Assembly (NCBI RefSeq): GCF_004363235.1
Contig: NZ_SNYW01000011.1
Location: 224,691 to 288,690, forward strand
DNA length: 64,000 bases
From: Dongia mobilis
Lineage (GTDB): Bacteria; Pseudomonadota; Alphaproteobacteria; Dongiales; Dongiaceae
Direction: 5' to 3'
Shown: positions 50,267 to 59,146 of the stretch, one piece after another
Layout: the number at the start of each line of letters is the position of its first letter
How positions within the stretch are numbered: position 1 is the first letter of the stretch
Translations under genes and position numbers: made by a program
Notes under the pieces: model-generated
Databases searched by the model: none
The model's input: only the letters and a program-made list of their open reading frames with translations
Told to the model about the DNA's origin: nothing

Positions 50267-51475
50267 CTACCCCAGCTTGCCCTTCACCAGATCAGGGATG
50301 CGCGTGGCGGGCGGTGTGTTGCGGCTCCGCTGGATGCGGGGCACGCCGTCGATCACGACCATGCCGACGCCCGGCAGATCACCGAGCTGGACGGAATTGA
50401 GCAAATCCCTGCCGGCGGAATGCTGCGCCTTGTCGAGGAAGACGAAATCCGCCGCCATGCCTTGTCGGATGAGGCCGGTGTCGAGACTGCGCATGCGCGC
50501 GGTATTGCCGGTGGCGAAGCAGAAGGCGACCTCCGCCGGGATGTTGCCCAGCGAGGAAAGCATCGAGACCATGCGCAGGATACCAAGTGGCTGTACGCCG
50601 GAACCGGCCGGCGCATCGGTGCCGAGGATGACGCGGCGGAGTTCGCCCATTTCCTTCGCTGTGCGCAGGGTGAAAAGTCCCGCGCGCTCGTTGCCGTTAT
50701 GGACGATTTCGAGCCCGCGCTGGCAGCCCTCGCAGATGCAGCGGATCTGATTGTCGGGGAGGGCCGTGTGGCCGCCATTGATATGGCCGACGACGTCGGC
50801 GTCGACCTCGAGCACCACATCCTTGTCGATGAGGCCGGAACCGGGGATCGAGGGGCCGCCGGTATGGATGGTCGTCTGGATGCCGTATTTCCTGGCCCAG
50901 CCCGCCATCTGTCGCGCGGTGGGCCCGTCCTTGACGCCACCCAGACCGATCTCGCCCAGCAGTTTGACACCGGCATCGGCGAGTTCCTTGAAATCCTGCT
51001 CGGTCATGCCGGGCTCGATCACGGGTGCCCCGCCATGCAGCTTGACGCCGCCGGGGCGGAAGGCGCCGAAGGCGCGCGCGTGGAAGATCGCCATCGCCTT
51101 CAGACCGACGATGTCCTTCGGCCGGCCGGGCATATGCACCTCGCCCGCCGAGATCATGGTGGTGACGCCGCCATGGAGCGATGAATCGATCCAGCCGATC
51201 TGGTTCTGGCGCGGCGTCCAGTCGCCGGCTACTGGATGCACATGGCTGTCGATGAGGCCCGGCGCCAGGGTGACGCCCTGCGCGTCGATCACCGTCGCCG
51301 CATTGTCGAGATCGAGGTCCTTGGCCTTGCCCCAGGCGGTAATCCTGCCGTTTTCGGCGAGGAGCGCGTCGCCGTCGAGGATCGGGTTTTCAAGATCGCC
51401 CGAGAGGATCATGCCGATATTGCGGATGGCCAGCTTGCCGGGGCCGGAATTGCCGGCGGGTGCGTCATGCGCCAT
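50267..51475 (-). CDS. Enamidase (amidohydrolase family)
   Basis: Hydrolyses 1,4,5,6-tetrahydro-6-oxonicotinate to ammonia and 2-formylglutarate, opening the former pyridine ring. The 402-residue product resembles E. barkeri enamidase along its length: IRNIGMILSGDLENPIL, TPGLIDSHVH-like APGLIDSHVHP (His78, His80), SSLHGGVTTMISAG, PGRPKDIVGLKA, TTIHTGGPSIPGSGL, GHINGGHTA, GTDAPAGSGVQPLGILRM, FATGNTA and RSRNTPPA. It is convergent with the MarR gene (44 bp) and has its own control region. No 2-formylglutarate reductase gene is seen in the window. Confidence 0.88.
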   Translation of the reverse strand: MAHDAPAGNSGPGKLAIRNIGMILSGDLENPILDGDALLAENGRITAWGKAKDLDLDNAATVIDAQGVTLAPGLIDSHVHPVAGDWTPRQNQIGWIDSSLHGGVTTMISAGEVHMPGRPKDIVGLKAMAIFHARAFGAFRPGGVKLHGGAPVIEPGMTEQDFKELADAGVKLLGEIGLGGVKDGPTARQMAGWARKYGIQTTIHTGGPSIPGSGLIDKDVVLEVDADVVGHINGGHTALPDNQIRCICEGCQRGLEIVHNGNERAGLFTLRTAKEMGELRRVILGTDAPAGSGVQPLGILRMVSMLSSLGNIPAEVAFCFATGNTARMRSLDTGLIRQGMAADFVFLDKAQHSAGRDLLNSVQLGDLPGVGMVVIDGVPRIQRSRNTPPATRIPDLVKGKLG

Positions 51476-51518
51476 GGAAATCTCCCTCTCTCGCGCGGAA
51501 TCGCGCTGCCCGGGATGT

Positions 51519-51538
51519 TAATCGAGGTGATTCGATTA
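51519..51538 (-). promoter_or_regulatory. Inverted repeat TAATCGA-N6-TCGATTA ahead of the enamidase gene
   Basis: Perfect 7-bp arms (51519-51525 and 51532-51538) around GGTGAT, 43 bp upstream of the enamidase start in the 165 bp gap shared with modA. It differs from the TTTG-N4-CAAA sites, so a second regulator may act here. Confidence 0.5.
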
Positions 51539-51578
51539 TCCAAGAAAATCAACGCGAAACAGCCGTGAAGCGAGCGCT

Positions 51579-51619
51579 TTGACGGCGGTTCAGTTTCGAT
51601 ATATACGGTTGCATATAAC
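51579..51619 (+). promoter_or_regulatory. modABC promoter with an overlapping palindrome
   Basis: TTGACG (51579-51584) and TATACG (51602-51607) with 17 bp spacing form a good promoter. Directly after the -10 lies GTTGCATATAAC (51608-51619), whose outer bases pair and whose TTGCATA core matches the palindrome at 42523. Repression at the transcription start by the same MarR protein is possible. ModE-type boxes were not recognised. Confidence 0.5.
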
Positions 51620-51640
51620 GTCTGACGGGAGAGATCCAAC

Positions 51641-52414
51641 ATGTTGCGCCTGCGCGCCATCCAGCTGTTCATCGCCGGCGTTCTCGGCATGGCCATTCTT
51701 GCTGGCAGTTCGAGCGCCAGGGCTGACGAGGCGCTGGTCGCTGTCGCAGCCAATTTCGCCGAAGCGATTGAACAACTGGCGCCAAAATTCGAAGCCGCCA
51801 CCGGCCACAGGATCGTAGCCACCACCGGTTCTACCGGCAAGCTCTACGCCCAGATCAAGGAAGGAGCGCCCTTCCATATCCTGCTCTCGGCCGATGCCAG
51901 GACCCCGGCCAAGCTGGCCGAGGAAGGGGCGGGCGACGGCGACAGCCAATTCACCTATGCGGTTGGCAAGCTGGCGCTCTGGAGCGGCAACAAGGAAATG
52001 ATCGGCAGCGACGGGGCCGAGACCCTGAAGGCCGGCAGCTTCCAGCATCTTGCCATCGCCAATCCGGAACTGGCGCCCTATGGTGTCGCGGCACGGCAGA
52101 CTCTGCAGGCCCTTGGGCTTTGGGATTCGCTGCAGTCCAGGATCGTGATGGGCGAGAACATCGGCCAGACCCATAGCATGGTGGCAACCGGCAATGCGGA
52201 ACTCGGGTTTGTCGCCCTCTCGGCGGTGCAAAGCCCGACCAAGCCATCGGAAGGCTCGTTCTGGATCGTGCCGCAGGATCTGTTCAAGCCGATCAGGCAG
52301 GATGCCATCCTGACTAATGCGGGCAAGGACAACGCCGCCGCCAGGGCCTTCCTGGATTTCCTCAAATCCGACGAGGCCCATGCCATCATCGACAGCTTCG
52401 GCTACGGCTTCTAG
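51641..52414 (+). CDS. modA: Molybdate ABC transporter substrate-binding protein
   Basis: A 257-residue periplasmic protein with a signal peptide (cleavage near ARA-DE). ModA blocks are VAVAANFAEAIEQLAPKFEAATGHRI, TGSTGKLYAQIKEGAPFHILLSAD, LAIANPELAPYGVAARQTL and the C-terminal ARAFLDFLKSDEAHAIIDSFGYGF. It delivers molybdate to ModBC for cofactor synthesis, which the neighbouring molybdenum hydroxylase needs. Confidence 0.94.
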   Translation: MLRLRAIQLFIAGVLGMAILAGSSSARADEALVAVAANFAEAIEQLAPKFEAATGHRIVATTGSTGKLYAQIKEGAPFHILLSADARTPAKLAEEGAGDGDSQFTYAVGKLALWSGNKEMIGSDGAETLKAGSFQHLAIANPELAPYGVAARQTLQALGLWDSLQSRIVMGENIGQTHSMVATGNAELGFVALSAVQSPTKPSEGSFWIVPQDLFKPIRQDAILTNAGKDNAAARAFLDFLKSDEAHAIIDSFGYGF

Positions 52415-52465
52415 TCCCGTTTAGGGGTTGCGCGTGAGCCGGGAGCGGCGGATACAATCCGGGTG

Positions 52466-53152
52466 ATGACCATTCCCGACCTCGGCCCCCTTTGGCTCAC
52501 GCTGCACCTCGCCGCCCTCACCACGATAATTCTGCTGATCGTGGGAACGCCGATCGCGTGGTGGCTCTCCGTCACGCGCTCTCGCCTCAAGGCGGTGGTC
52601 GAGGCCGTGACCGCCTTGCCCTTGGTCCTGCCGCCGACCGTGCTCGGCTTCTACATGCTGGTCTTCTTCAGCCCCAACTCGGCGATCGGCGGGCTCTGGG
52701 TCGAGGCAACCGGCACCAAGCTCACCTTCTCTTTCACCGGCCTCGTGGTCTGCTCGGCGATCTATTCCCTGCCCTTCACCGTGCAGCCCCTCCAGTCGAC
52801 CTTCGAGACTCTGGGCCGGGCACCGATGGAGGCGGCGGCAACCCTTCGCGCAGGGCCACTCGACGCCTTTCTCACGGTCATATCGCCAATGGCGGCGCGC
52901 GGCTATCTCACCGCCGTCGTGCTGACTTTCGCGCATACTATCGGCGAGTTCGGCGTCGTCCTCATGGTCGGGGGCAATATCCCGGGCGAGACCAAGGTCA
53001 TCTCCATCGCCATCTACGAGCATGTCGAGACGATCCGCTATGCCGAAGCCCATATCCTCTCGGCCGGCATGCTGGCTTTCTCGTTCCTGGTATTGCTGTT
53101 TGTCTATGTGATGAACCGGCGCTTTCCGATTCATGTCGGCGGCAGCACATGA
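52466..53152 (+). CDS. modB: Molybdate ABC transporter permease
   Basis: A 228-residue permease with about five hydrophobic helices. It has LTLHLAALTTIILLIVGTPIAWWL at the start, ALPLVLPPTVLGFYMLV and the EAAATLRAGPLDAFLTVISPMAARG coupling loop, then HTIGEFGVVLMVGGNIPGET, all ModB features. ATG 52466 follows GTG 52463; either may be used. The stop overlaps the modC start. Confidence 0.93.
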   Translation: MTIPDLGPLWLTLHLAALTTIILLIVGTPIAWWLSVTRSRLKAVVEAVTALPLVLPPTVLGFYMLVFFSPNSAIGGLWVEATGTKLTFSFTGLVVCSAIYSLPFTVQPLQSTFETLGRAPMEAAATLRAGPLDAFLTVISPMAARGYLTAVVLTFAHTIGEFGVVLMVGGNIPGETKVISIAIYEHVETIRYAEAHILSAGMLAFSFLVLLFVYVMNRRFPIHVGGST

Positions 53153-54252
53153 ACACGCTTGCCTTCGATCTTGGCATCGCTTTTCCGGGTTTCACGCTCG
53201 ATGTGGCGCACGAGATTCCCCTGCACGGCATCACCGCCCTGTTCGGGCCATCGGGCTGCGGCAAGAGCACGCTGCTGCGTATCCTCGCCGGTCTGGAGCG
53301 CCAGGCCATGGGCCGGATCGACTTCGCCGGCGAGACCTGGCAATCCGGCCCCGGCGCCAAGGCAATGCCCACCCACAAACGCGGTGCCGGCTATGTTTTC
53401 CAGGATGCGCGCCTGTTCCCGCATCTCGACGTTGCCGGCAACCTACATTTTGCCGAGAGACGCTCGCGCCATGTCAGCAGTGGAATCGACTTCGACCAGG
53501 TGGTGAGCGCGCTCGACCTTGCCCCCTTGCTCGGCCGACGCGTCACCTCGCTCTCTGGTGGCGAGCGCCAGCGCGTCGCCATTGGCCGCACGCTCCTCAC
53601 CCGGCCCCGCCTGCTGCTGATGGACGAACCCCTGGCCGCCCTCGACCTCAAGCGCAAGGCCGAAATCCTGCCCTATATCGAGCGACTACCCGTGGTATTC
53701 GGTGTGCCGGCGATCTATGTCAGCCATGATATCGACGAAGTGACGCGGCTGGCTCATCGCATGATGGTGTTGCGCGACGGGCGCCTGCTTGCCGCCGGTC
53801 CGGTCGAGGACGTGCTGGAGCGACTGGATCTTCCCGCCAATGGGGAGCGCTTCGAGCCAGGCGTCGCACTGACCGCGCGGATCGTCTCCCATGATCCGCA
53901 TTATCAGCTGAGCCAGTTGGATCTGGACGGCCAACACTTGTCCGTCCCGCTCGTCTCTGGCCCGATCGGCAGCCGCCTGCGCCTGCGGATCAAGGCGCGG
54001 GACGTTTCCATTGCGACTAGGCGGCCGCAAGACATCAGCATACGAAATATTCTCGCTGCGCGCATCGTCGAGATTGTGGCACCGGTGGAAGCAGCGCAGG
54101 CAGATTTGCTGCTGGAGATCGGCAATGGTCGACACCTGCGCGCCCGCATCACCCGGGCATCAGTCCATGAATTGGGTCTCGCACCAGGCTTCGGTGTTTT
54201 TGCCCTGGTAAAATCGGTAACGTTCGACGCGCCCGGATTCGAGGCACCCTGA
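53149..54252 (+). CDS. modC: Molybdate ABC transporter ATP-binding protein
   Basis: A 367-residue ATPase: Walker A GPSGCGKSTL, signature LSGGERQRVAIGRTL, Walker B LLLMDEPLAALD and the switch His in YVSHDIDEV. Residues 290-360 form a molybdate-binding (Mop/TOBE) domain with RLRLRIKARDVSIATRRPQDISIRNIL. ATG 53149 overlaps the modB stop by four bases (ATGA). Confidence 0.93.
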   Translation: MNTLAFDLGIAFPGFTLDVAHEIPLHGITALFGPSGCGKSTLLRILAGLERQAMGRIDFAGETWQSGPGAKAMPTHKRGAGYVFQDARLFPHLDVAGNLHFAERRSRHVSSGIDFDQVVSALDLAPLLGRRVTSLSGGERQRVAIGRTLLTRPRLLLMDEPLAALDLKRKAEILPYIERLPVVFGVPAIYVSHDIDEVTRLAHRMMVLRDGRLLAAGPVEDVLERLDLPANGERFEPGVALTARIVSHDPHYQLSQLDLDGQHLSVPLVSGPIGSRLRLRIKARDVSIATRRPQDISIRNILAARIVEIVAPVEAAQADLLLEIGNGRHLRARITRASVHELGLAPGFGVFALVKSVTFDAPGFEAP

Positions 54253-54284
54253 TTGAATGCCATTGCCCGTTGCCTAACGTAGGC

Positions 54285-55454
54285 TCACTGCCAGCCACTG
54301 TAGATGTCGAGGCCACGCTTGCGGATCTGGCCGCCAACAACGACGCGCTGGATTTCCGAAGTCCCTTCCCAGATGCGGTCGACGCGGATGTCGCGATAGA
54401 GCCGCTCCACGGGGTTCTCGCGCATGTAGCCGCGACCACCCAGAACCTGCAACGCCCTGTCGATGACACGGCCCGCCACTTCGGAGCAGAACAGCTTCAG
54501 GGCACTGGCATGGGCATGCACCACCTTGCGGTCGAGACCGCGGTCGATCTCGGCGGCGACACGATAGAGCATGGATTTCGCCGCGAAGATTTCGACCGCC
54601 ATGTCGGCCAGCATGAACTCGACGCCCTGGAAATCGCGGATCGGCCGCTCGAACTGGTGCCGCGTCGTTGCGTAGTCGTTGGCGATTTCGGCGGCACGGA
54701 TGGCGGCGCCCAGCGTATGCGAGGCAATCTGCATCCGCGCCTCGACGAACCAGTCCTTGGTGAGTTCCAGTCCCTGCCCGACCTGGCCCAGCATCCGGTC
54801 TTCGGGAACCGGCGTCTCCTCGAAACGCAGTTCGGCATGGTCAAAGGCGAAGTTGTGCATGAATTTCGGCGAGCGCAGATGCACCATGTTGGCCACCGGC
54901 TTGTCGACCAGGAACAGCGTCGGTTTGTCCGGATCGTCGTCGACATGGGCATGCACGATGATGAAGTCCGAGGCGTTGTAGGAAGTGACGAACCACTTCT
55001 CGCCCGAGAGCAGCCATTGTCCGTTCTTCCGTATCGCCTTGGTCTTGACCCGGCGCGGGTCGGACCCGGCCTCCGCCTCGGTAATGGCGAAGCAGCCGCG
55101 CCGCTCCCCCTGGATCGAGGGGCGGAGATACTGGTCGATCTGGGCGGGCGAGCCGGATTTCAGACTGACCGGGGCGCGCCAGACGCAAGACCAGAGACCG
55201 TTGGTGACGCGCCCCAGCTGCTCCTCGATGGCGGTCTGCTCGACCATGCTTAGGCCAAGGCCGCCATGTTCCTTGGCGTGGTTGATGCCGGCGAGGCCCC
55301 AATCGCGCACGGCCTGGCGCACGGCGGCACGCTTTTCCATCGGCAGTTCGCCGTGTTCGTCGGTGATGAGTTCAAGAGGCAGCAGCACCTCGTCGCAGAA
55401 AGCCCGGCCCTTGGCGGCCAGTTCCTTCTCGCGAGTGCTCAGTTCCAGATCCAT
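54285..55454 (-). CDS. Acyl-CoA dehydrogenase
   Basis: A 389-residue FAD enzyme that forms the 2,3-double bond in an acyl-CoA. Family signatures are FAITEAEAGSDPRRVKTKA (signature 1) and QVLGGRGYMRENPVERLYRDIRVDRIWEGTSEIQR (signature 2). The usual catalytic base Glu is in the last block or the adjacent helix. It is convergent with modC and divides the nicotinate region from the LysR gene. It may act on a glutarate-type product of enamidase, but no sequence feature proves this. Confidence 0.88.
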   Translation of the reverse strand: MDLELSTREKELAAKGRAFCDEVLLPLELITDEHGELPMEKRAAVRQAVRDWGLAGINHAKEHGGLGLSMVEQTAIEEQLGRVTNGLWSCVWRAPVSLKSGSPAQIDQYLRPSIQGERRGCFAITEAEAGSDPRRVKTKAIRKNGQWLLSGEKWFVTSYNASDFIIVHAHVDDDPDKPTLFLVDKPVANMVHLRSPKFMHNFAFDHAELRFEETPVPEDRMLGQVGQGLELTKDWFVEARMQIASHTLGAAIRAAEIANDYATTRHQFERPIRDFQGVEFMLADMAVEIFAAKSMLYRVAAEIDRGLDRKVVHAHASALKLFCSEVAGRVIDRALQVLGGRGYMRENPVERLYRDIRVDRIWEGTSEIQRVVVGGQIRKRGLDIYSGWQ

Positions 55455-55575
55455 GACCGGCTCCCAGATGACAATTTTTCAGTCACCAAGCCTAGCAGCG
55501 GGGACCCGTGATCAAATGTCAGCAATAGTCAGTGCCCCATGATCTGAGATCATGGGCGAGGCGTCGCCGAGGCCT

Positions 55576-56502
55576 TCAGTCTGGGAGAATTCGGGTCCGC
55601 AATGCTTCCATTTCCGCAAGCAGCCAGTCGCGGACCAGGATGGCTGGATTGCGGACCGGGCGGCGCGTGCTTGCCACCAGGTAATAATGGTTGCCCGTGC
55701 TGAGGACCTCCGGCGCAGCCGGCAAAAGCTCCTTCTGTGCCAATTCATGGGCCACGACATGCCACCAGCCAAGGGCAACGCCCCGGCCGCTGATCGCTGC
55801 CTGGATGACAAGGGAGTAATCGGAAAAAGTCAGGCTTCGGCTGCCATCCGCGACGGGATAGCCGAACTCGGCCAGGAAGCGGCTCCAGGGAATCCGCGTC
55901 GAGCCGGAAAGGTGCACCAGCGTGTGACGACCCAGATCGCCGTCATGTTTGATCGGGCCATGCGAGGCCAGGTAGGCTGGGCTGCAGACCGGCAGCACTT
56001 TCTCGGCCATCAGCGGCCAGCTCAGGTGATCGACGTCACTCGGAAAGTTGTAGCGGATGGCGAGGTCGACATCCTCGATCGGCCCGACCGGCTCCCCTCG
56101 CACCAGTTGGAAGCGCAGGTCGATTGACGGATAGAGCGCCTGGAAGCGGTCGAGGCGCGGCATGATCCAGTGCATCGCGAAGGCCGAGGAGAGCGAGAGC
56201 GTTACCATGCCGGCGTCACCGCGCCTTGCCCGGATGGCCTCCAACGCCATCTCGATATGCTGAAAGCTGCCGGTCACGGCGTGGTAGAGCTGGCGGCCGT
56301 CATCGGTAAGCTCGATGCCTGTTGCCGTGCGGATGAAGAGCTTGGCTTCGATATGGGCTTCCAGCCGGGCAATCATGCGGCTCACCGCCGATTGGGTGAC
56401 ATTGAGTTCGACCGCCGCCCGCGTGAAGCTCAGATACCGTGCCGCTGCCTCGAAAACGAAGAGGGCATTGGCAGAAGGCAGCGAACGACGAAGGGAGGTC
56501 AT
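55576..56502 (-). CDS. LysR-family transcriptional regulator (GcvA-like)
   Basis: A 308-residue regulator. The N-terminal HTH (SANALFVFEAAARYLSFTRAAVELNVTQSAVSRMIARLE) and the ligand domain (DVDLAIRYN, LHLSGSTR-like, GRGVALGWWHVVAHEL) resemble GcvA/AmpR-type LysR proteins rather than OxyR. No paired regulatory cysteines of the OxyR kind are seen. It is divergent from ahpC across 295 bp with several palindromes. The ATG at 56502 fits the family start. Target and effector unknown. Confidence 0.87.
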   Translation of the reverse strand: MTSLRRSLPSANALFVFEAAARYLSFTRAAVELNVTQSAVSRMIARLEAHIEAKLFIRTATGIELTDDGRQLYHAVTGSFQHIEMALEAIRARRGDAGMVTLSLSSAFAMHWIMPRLDRFQALYPSIDLRFQLVRGEPVGPIEDVDLAIRYNFPSDVDHLSWPLMAEKVLPVCSPAYLASHGPIKHDGDLGRHTLVHLSGSTRIPWSRFLAEFGYPVADGSRSLTFSDYSLVIQAAISGRGVALGWWHVVAHELAQKELLPAAPEVLSTGNHYYLVASTRRPVRNPAILVRDWLLAEMEALRTRILPD

Positions 56503-56797
56503 GGGCGGTACCAGGGAAAGGCGGCGAGTAATCCGGAAGTTCGCGACTTTAGCCGAGCGGACATAGCCAAGACAGATATCTGGCAACCTGGACGTGGCGC
56601 ATTGCCGCAGCAAATTCGAACAACAATAGTCGTTCACTTCTAACTTATTGGAAAAATATGATTTATTCTCCAGATTCCTATTAATCGGTTTGGTCGATCA
56701 ATATCGATTAAAAAATCGATTTCACCAATGCAGCAGCGCACTATATCAAGTGCGAACCGTTCGCACGGAAATCACCTATCAACTGGAGAAAAGAAGA
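56503..56797 (+). promoter_or_regulatory. ahpC control region with two palindromes
   Basis: The gap holds an AT-rich stretch with ATCGATT-AAAA-AATCGAT (56703-56720, 7-bp perfect arms). A perfect 8-bp inverted repeat GTGCGAAC-C-GTTCGCAC lies at 56750-56766. A weak -10-like TATATC at 56742 with TTTCAC at 56720 is possible. No clear OxyR box (ATAG-N7-CTAT pattern) was recognised. The local AT richness contrasts with the flanks. No gene is supported in the gap. Confidence 0.5.
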
Positions 56798-57361
56798 ATG
56801 TCGTTGATCAGCACCGCCATTAAGCCGTTCAAAGCCGAAGCCTTCAAGGACGGCAAGTTCATCACCGTCACCGATGCCGACCTGAAGGGTAAGTGGTCGG
56901 TGGTGTTCTTCTATCCGGCCGACTTCACCTTCGTCTGCCCGACCGAGCTCGAGGACCTCGCCGACAATTACGCCGAGTTCCAGAAGCTGGGCGTCGAGAT
57001 CTACAGCGTCTCGACCGACACCCATTTCGCCCACAAGGCCTGGCACGACACCTCCGCCGCCATCAAGAAGATCAAGTACACGATGGTCGGCGATCCCACC
57101 CTCAACATCAGCCGCAACTTCGAGGTTCTGATCGAGGAAGCCGGCCTGGCCGATCGCGGTACCTTCGTGATTGACCCCAACGGCGTGATCCAGATCGTCG
57201 AGATCACCGCCGGCGGCATCGGCCGCGATGCCAAGGAACTGCTGCGCAAGATCAAGGCCGCGCAGTACGTCGCCGCGCATCCTGGCGAGGTTTGCCCGGC
57301 CGCCTGGAAGGAAGGTGCGAAGACCCTCGCCCCGTCCCTCGATCTGGTCGGCAAGATCTAA
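56798..57361 (+). CDS. ahpC: Alkyl hydroperoxide reductase subunit C (2-Cys peroxiredoxin)
   Basis: A 187-residue typical 2-Cys peroxiredoxin that reduces peroxides. The peroxidatic Cys47 lies in [13 protein letters not shown], and the resolving Cys166 in [25 protein letters not shown] and [16 protein letters not shown] segments are as in AhpC. The ATG at 56798 follows GGAGAAAAG. It is followed by ahpF with a 31-32-bp inverted repeat in between. Confidence 0.96.
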   Translation: MSLISTAIKPFKAEAFKDGKFITVTDADLKGKWSVVFFYPADFTFVCPTELEDLADNYAEFQKLGVEIYSVSTDTHFAHKAWHDTSAAIKKIKYTMVGDPTLNISRNFEVLIEEAGLADRGTFVIDPNGVIQIVEITAGGIGRDAKELLRKIKAAQYVAAHPGEVCPAAWKEGAKTLAPSLDLVGKI

Positions 57362-57377
57362 GCGCACTTCGGTTGCC

Positions 57378-57463
57378 GTCATGCCCGCACTTGCAGCGGG
57401 CATCCACGAAATTCACTCATCACTGTCGAAATCGTGGATGGCCGGGCCAAGCCCGGCCATGAC
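57378..57463. repeat. Paired 32-bp inverted repeat between ahpC and ahpF
   Basis: The left arm 57378-57409 (GTCATGCCCGCAC...GGGCATCCACGA) and right arm 57432-57463 (TCGTGGATGGCCGGG...CATGAC) are near reverse complements around 22 bases. Each arm is partly self-palindromic. Same family as at 39492. Its position after ahpC suits a role in keeping ahpC mRNA above ahpF mRNA. Confidence 0.7.
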
Positions 57464-57510
57464 GGGTACCCAATAGCCAATCAACGAGCACCTCGCAGGA
57501 GCATGACGCC

Positions 57511-59094
57511 ATGTTGGATGCCAATCTGAAAGACCAACTGAGGGCCTATCTCGAGCGTATTACCCAGCCGATCGAGCTGGTGGCCTCGCTCGATGACAGC
57601 GATGGTTCGCGCGAGATGCTCGCCCTCCTGGAAGATATTGCAGCCCTTTCCGACCGGATCACGCTGGCCCGCCGGGACGACGATCCGCGCAAGCCCTCCT
57701 TCGCCATTCATCGTACCGGCACCACTGTCGGCGTGCGCTTTGCCGGCCTGCCGATGGGGCATGAGTTCAATTCGCTGGTCCTCGCCTTGCTGCAAGTCGG
57801 CGGTCATCCATCCAAGCTGGCGCAGGACATCATCCAGCAGGTACAGGCGCTGGACGGCGAATACGATTTCGAGACCTATTTCTCGCAATCCTGCCAGAAT
57901 TGCCCGGATGTCGTGCAGGCGCTCAATCTGATGAGCGTCCTCAATCCGAAGATCCGCCATGTCGCCATCGACGGCGCCCTCTTCCAGTCGGAAGTGGATG
58001 CGCGCCAGGTGATGGCCGTGCCGACAATTTTCCTCAACGGGCGGAGTTTCGGCCAGGGCCGCATGGACCTCGAGCAGATCCTCGCCAAGATCGATACCGG
58101 CGCCGAGGCCCGTGCGGCCGAGAAACTGAAGGCAAAGGAAGCGTTCGATGTGCTGGTGGTAGGTGGCGGTCCAGCCGGCGCTGCAGCCGCGATCTATGCC
58201 GCACGCAAGGGCATCCGGACCGGTGTCGTTGCCGAGCGTTTCGGTGGCCAGGTGCTGGACACGATGGCGATCGAAAACTTCATCTCGGTCTCGCACACGG
58301 ACGGTCCCAAGCTCGCCGTCGCGCTCGAGGAACACGTAAAGGCCTATGACGTCGACATCATGAACCTGCAGCGCGCCGAAAAATTGGTGCCGGCAAGACT
58401 GCCGGGCGGCCTCGCCGAGCTGCATCTCGCCAATGGCGCCGTGCTGAAGGCGAAAAGCATCGTTCTGGCGACCGGCGCGCGCTGGCGGCAGATGAACGTG
58501 CCGGGCGAAAACGAGTATCGCAACAAGGGCGTCGCCTATTGCCCGCATTGCGACGGCCCGCTTTTCAAGGGCAAGCGCGTCGCGGTGATCGGCGGCGGCA
58601 ATTCCGGGGTCGAGGCGGCGATCGACCTTGCCGGCATCGTCGCCCAGGTGACACTGATCGAGTTCGACAGCAAGCTGCGCGCCGACGCGGTGCTCGTCGC
58701 CAAGCTGAATTCTCTGCCCAATGTCAAGGTTATCACTTCTGCACTGACTACCGAAGTCCGCGGCGATGGCACCCGGGTGACCGGTCTTTCCTACAAGGAC
58801 CGGAACACCGACAACATCCACCAGCTCGACCTGGAAGGAATCTTCGTCCAGATCGGCCTGATGCCGAACACCGAATGGCTGAAGGATGCCGTGGCACTCA
58901 GCCCTCGCGGCGAAATCGAGGTGGACCATCGCGGCGCCACGTCGCAACCGGGCGTATTCGCCGCTGGCGATGCCACGACGGTGCCTTACAAGCAGATCGT
59001 GATTGCCATGGGCGAGGGTTCGAAGGCTTCCCTGTCGGCTTTCGACTATCTCATCCGCCTCGCCCCAGCGGAGGACAAGGCCGCCGCGGCCTGA
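57511..59094 (+). CDS. ahpF: Alkyl hydroperoxide reductase subunit F
   Basis: A 527-residue flavoprotein that reduces AhpC with NAD(P)H. The N-terminal domain has the redox pair Cys128-x2-Cys131 (SCQNC). The thioredoxin reductase-like part has FAD motif [19 protein letters not shown], active site Cys344-x2-Cys347 (YCPHC), NAD motif [17 protein letters not shown] and [21 protein letters not shown]. The start follows AGGAG. A strong hairpin follows the stop. Confidence 0.96.
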   Translation: MLDANLKDQLRAYLERITQPIELVASLDDSDGSREMLALLEDIAALSDRITLARRDDDPRKPSFAIHRTGTTVGVRFAGLPMGHEFNSLVLALLQVGGHPSKLAQDIIQQVQALDGEYDFETYFSQSCQNCPDVVQALNLMSVLNPKIRHVAIDGALFQSEVDARQVMAVPTIFLNGRSFGQGRMDLEQILAKIDTGAEARAAEKLKAKEAFDVLVVGGGPAGAAAAIYAARKGIRTGVVAERFGGQVLDTMAIENFISVSHTDGPKLAVALEEHVKAYDVDIMNLQRAEKLVPARLPGGLAELHLANGAVLKAKSIVLATGARWRQMNVPGENEYRNKGVAYCPHCDGPLFKGKRVAVIGGGNSGVEAAIDLAGIVAQVTLIEFDSKLRADAVLVAKLNSLPNVKVITSALTTEVRGDGTRVTGLSYKDRNTDNIHQLDLEGIFVQIGLMPNTEWLKDAVALSPRGEIEVDHRGATSQPGVFAAGDATTVPYKQIVIAMGEGSKASLSAFDYLIRLAPAEDKAAAA

Positions 59095-59120
59095 CCCAGA
59101 GCGCCAACCTGACCAGCCGG

Positions 59121-59146
59121 CAGCCCTCGTCCCGCGACGGGGGCTG
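59121..59146. terminator. Hairpin between convergent ahpF and sulP
   Basis: CAGCCCTCGTC and GACGGGGGCTG pair around CCGC, a GC-rich stem with one T/G bulge or wobble. There is no T-run, so efficiency as an intrinsic terminator is uncertain. It ends directly at the stop of the convergent transporter gene and could serve both directions. Confidence 0.5.

Noticed and set aside
56640..56797. OxyR-type operator upstream of ahpC
   Set aside because: CTAT and ATAT fragments exist but not in the four-box ATAG-N7-CTAT spacing, and the adjacent LysR protein is not OxyR-like.
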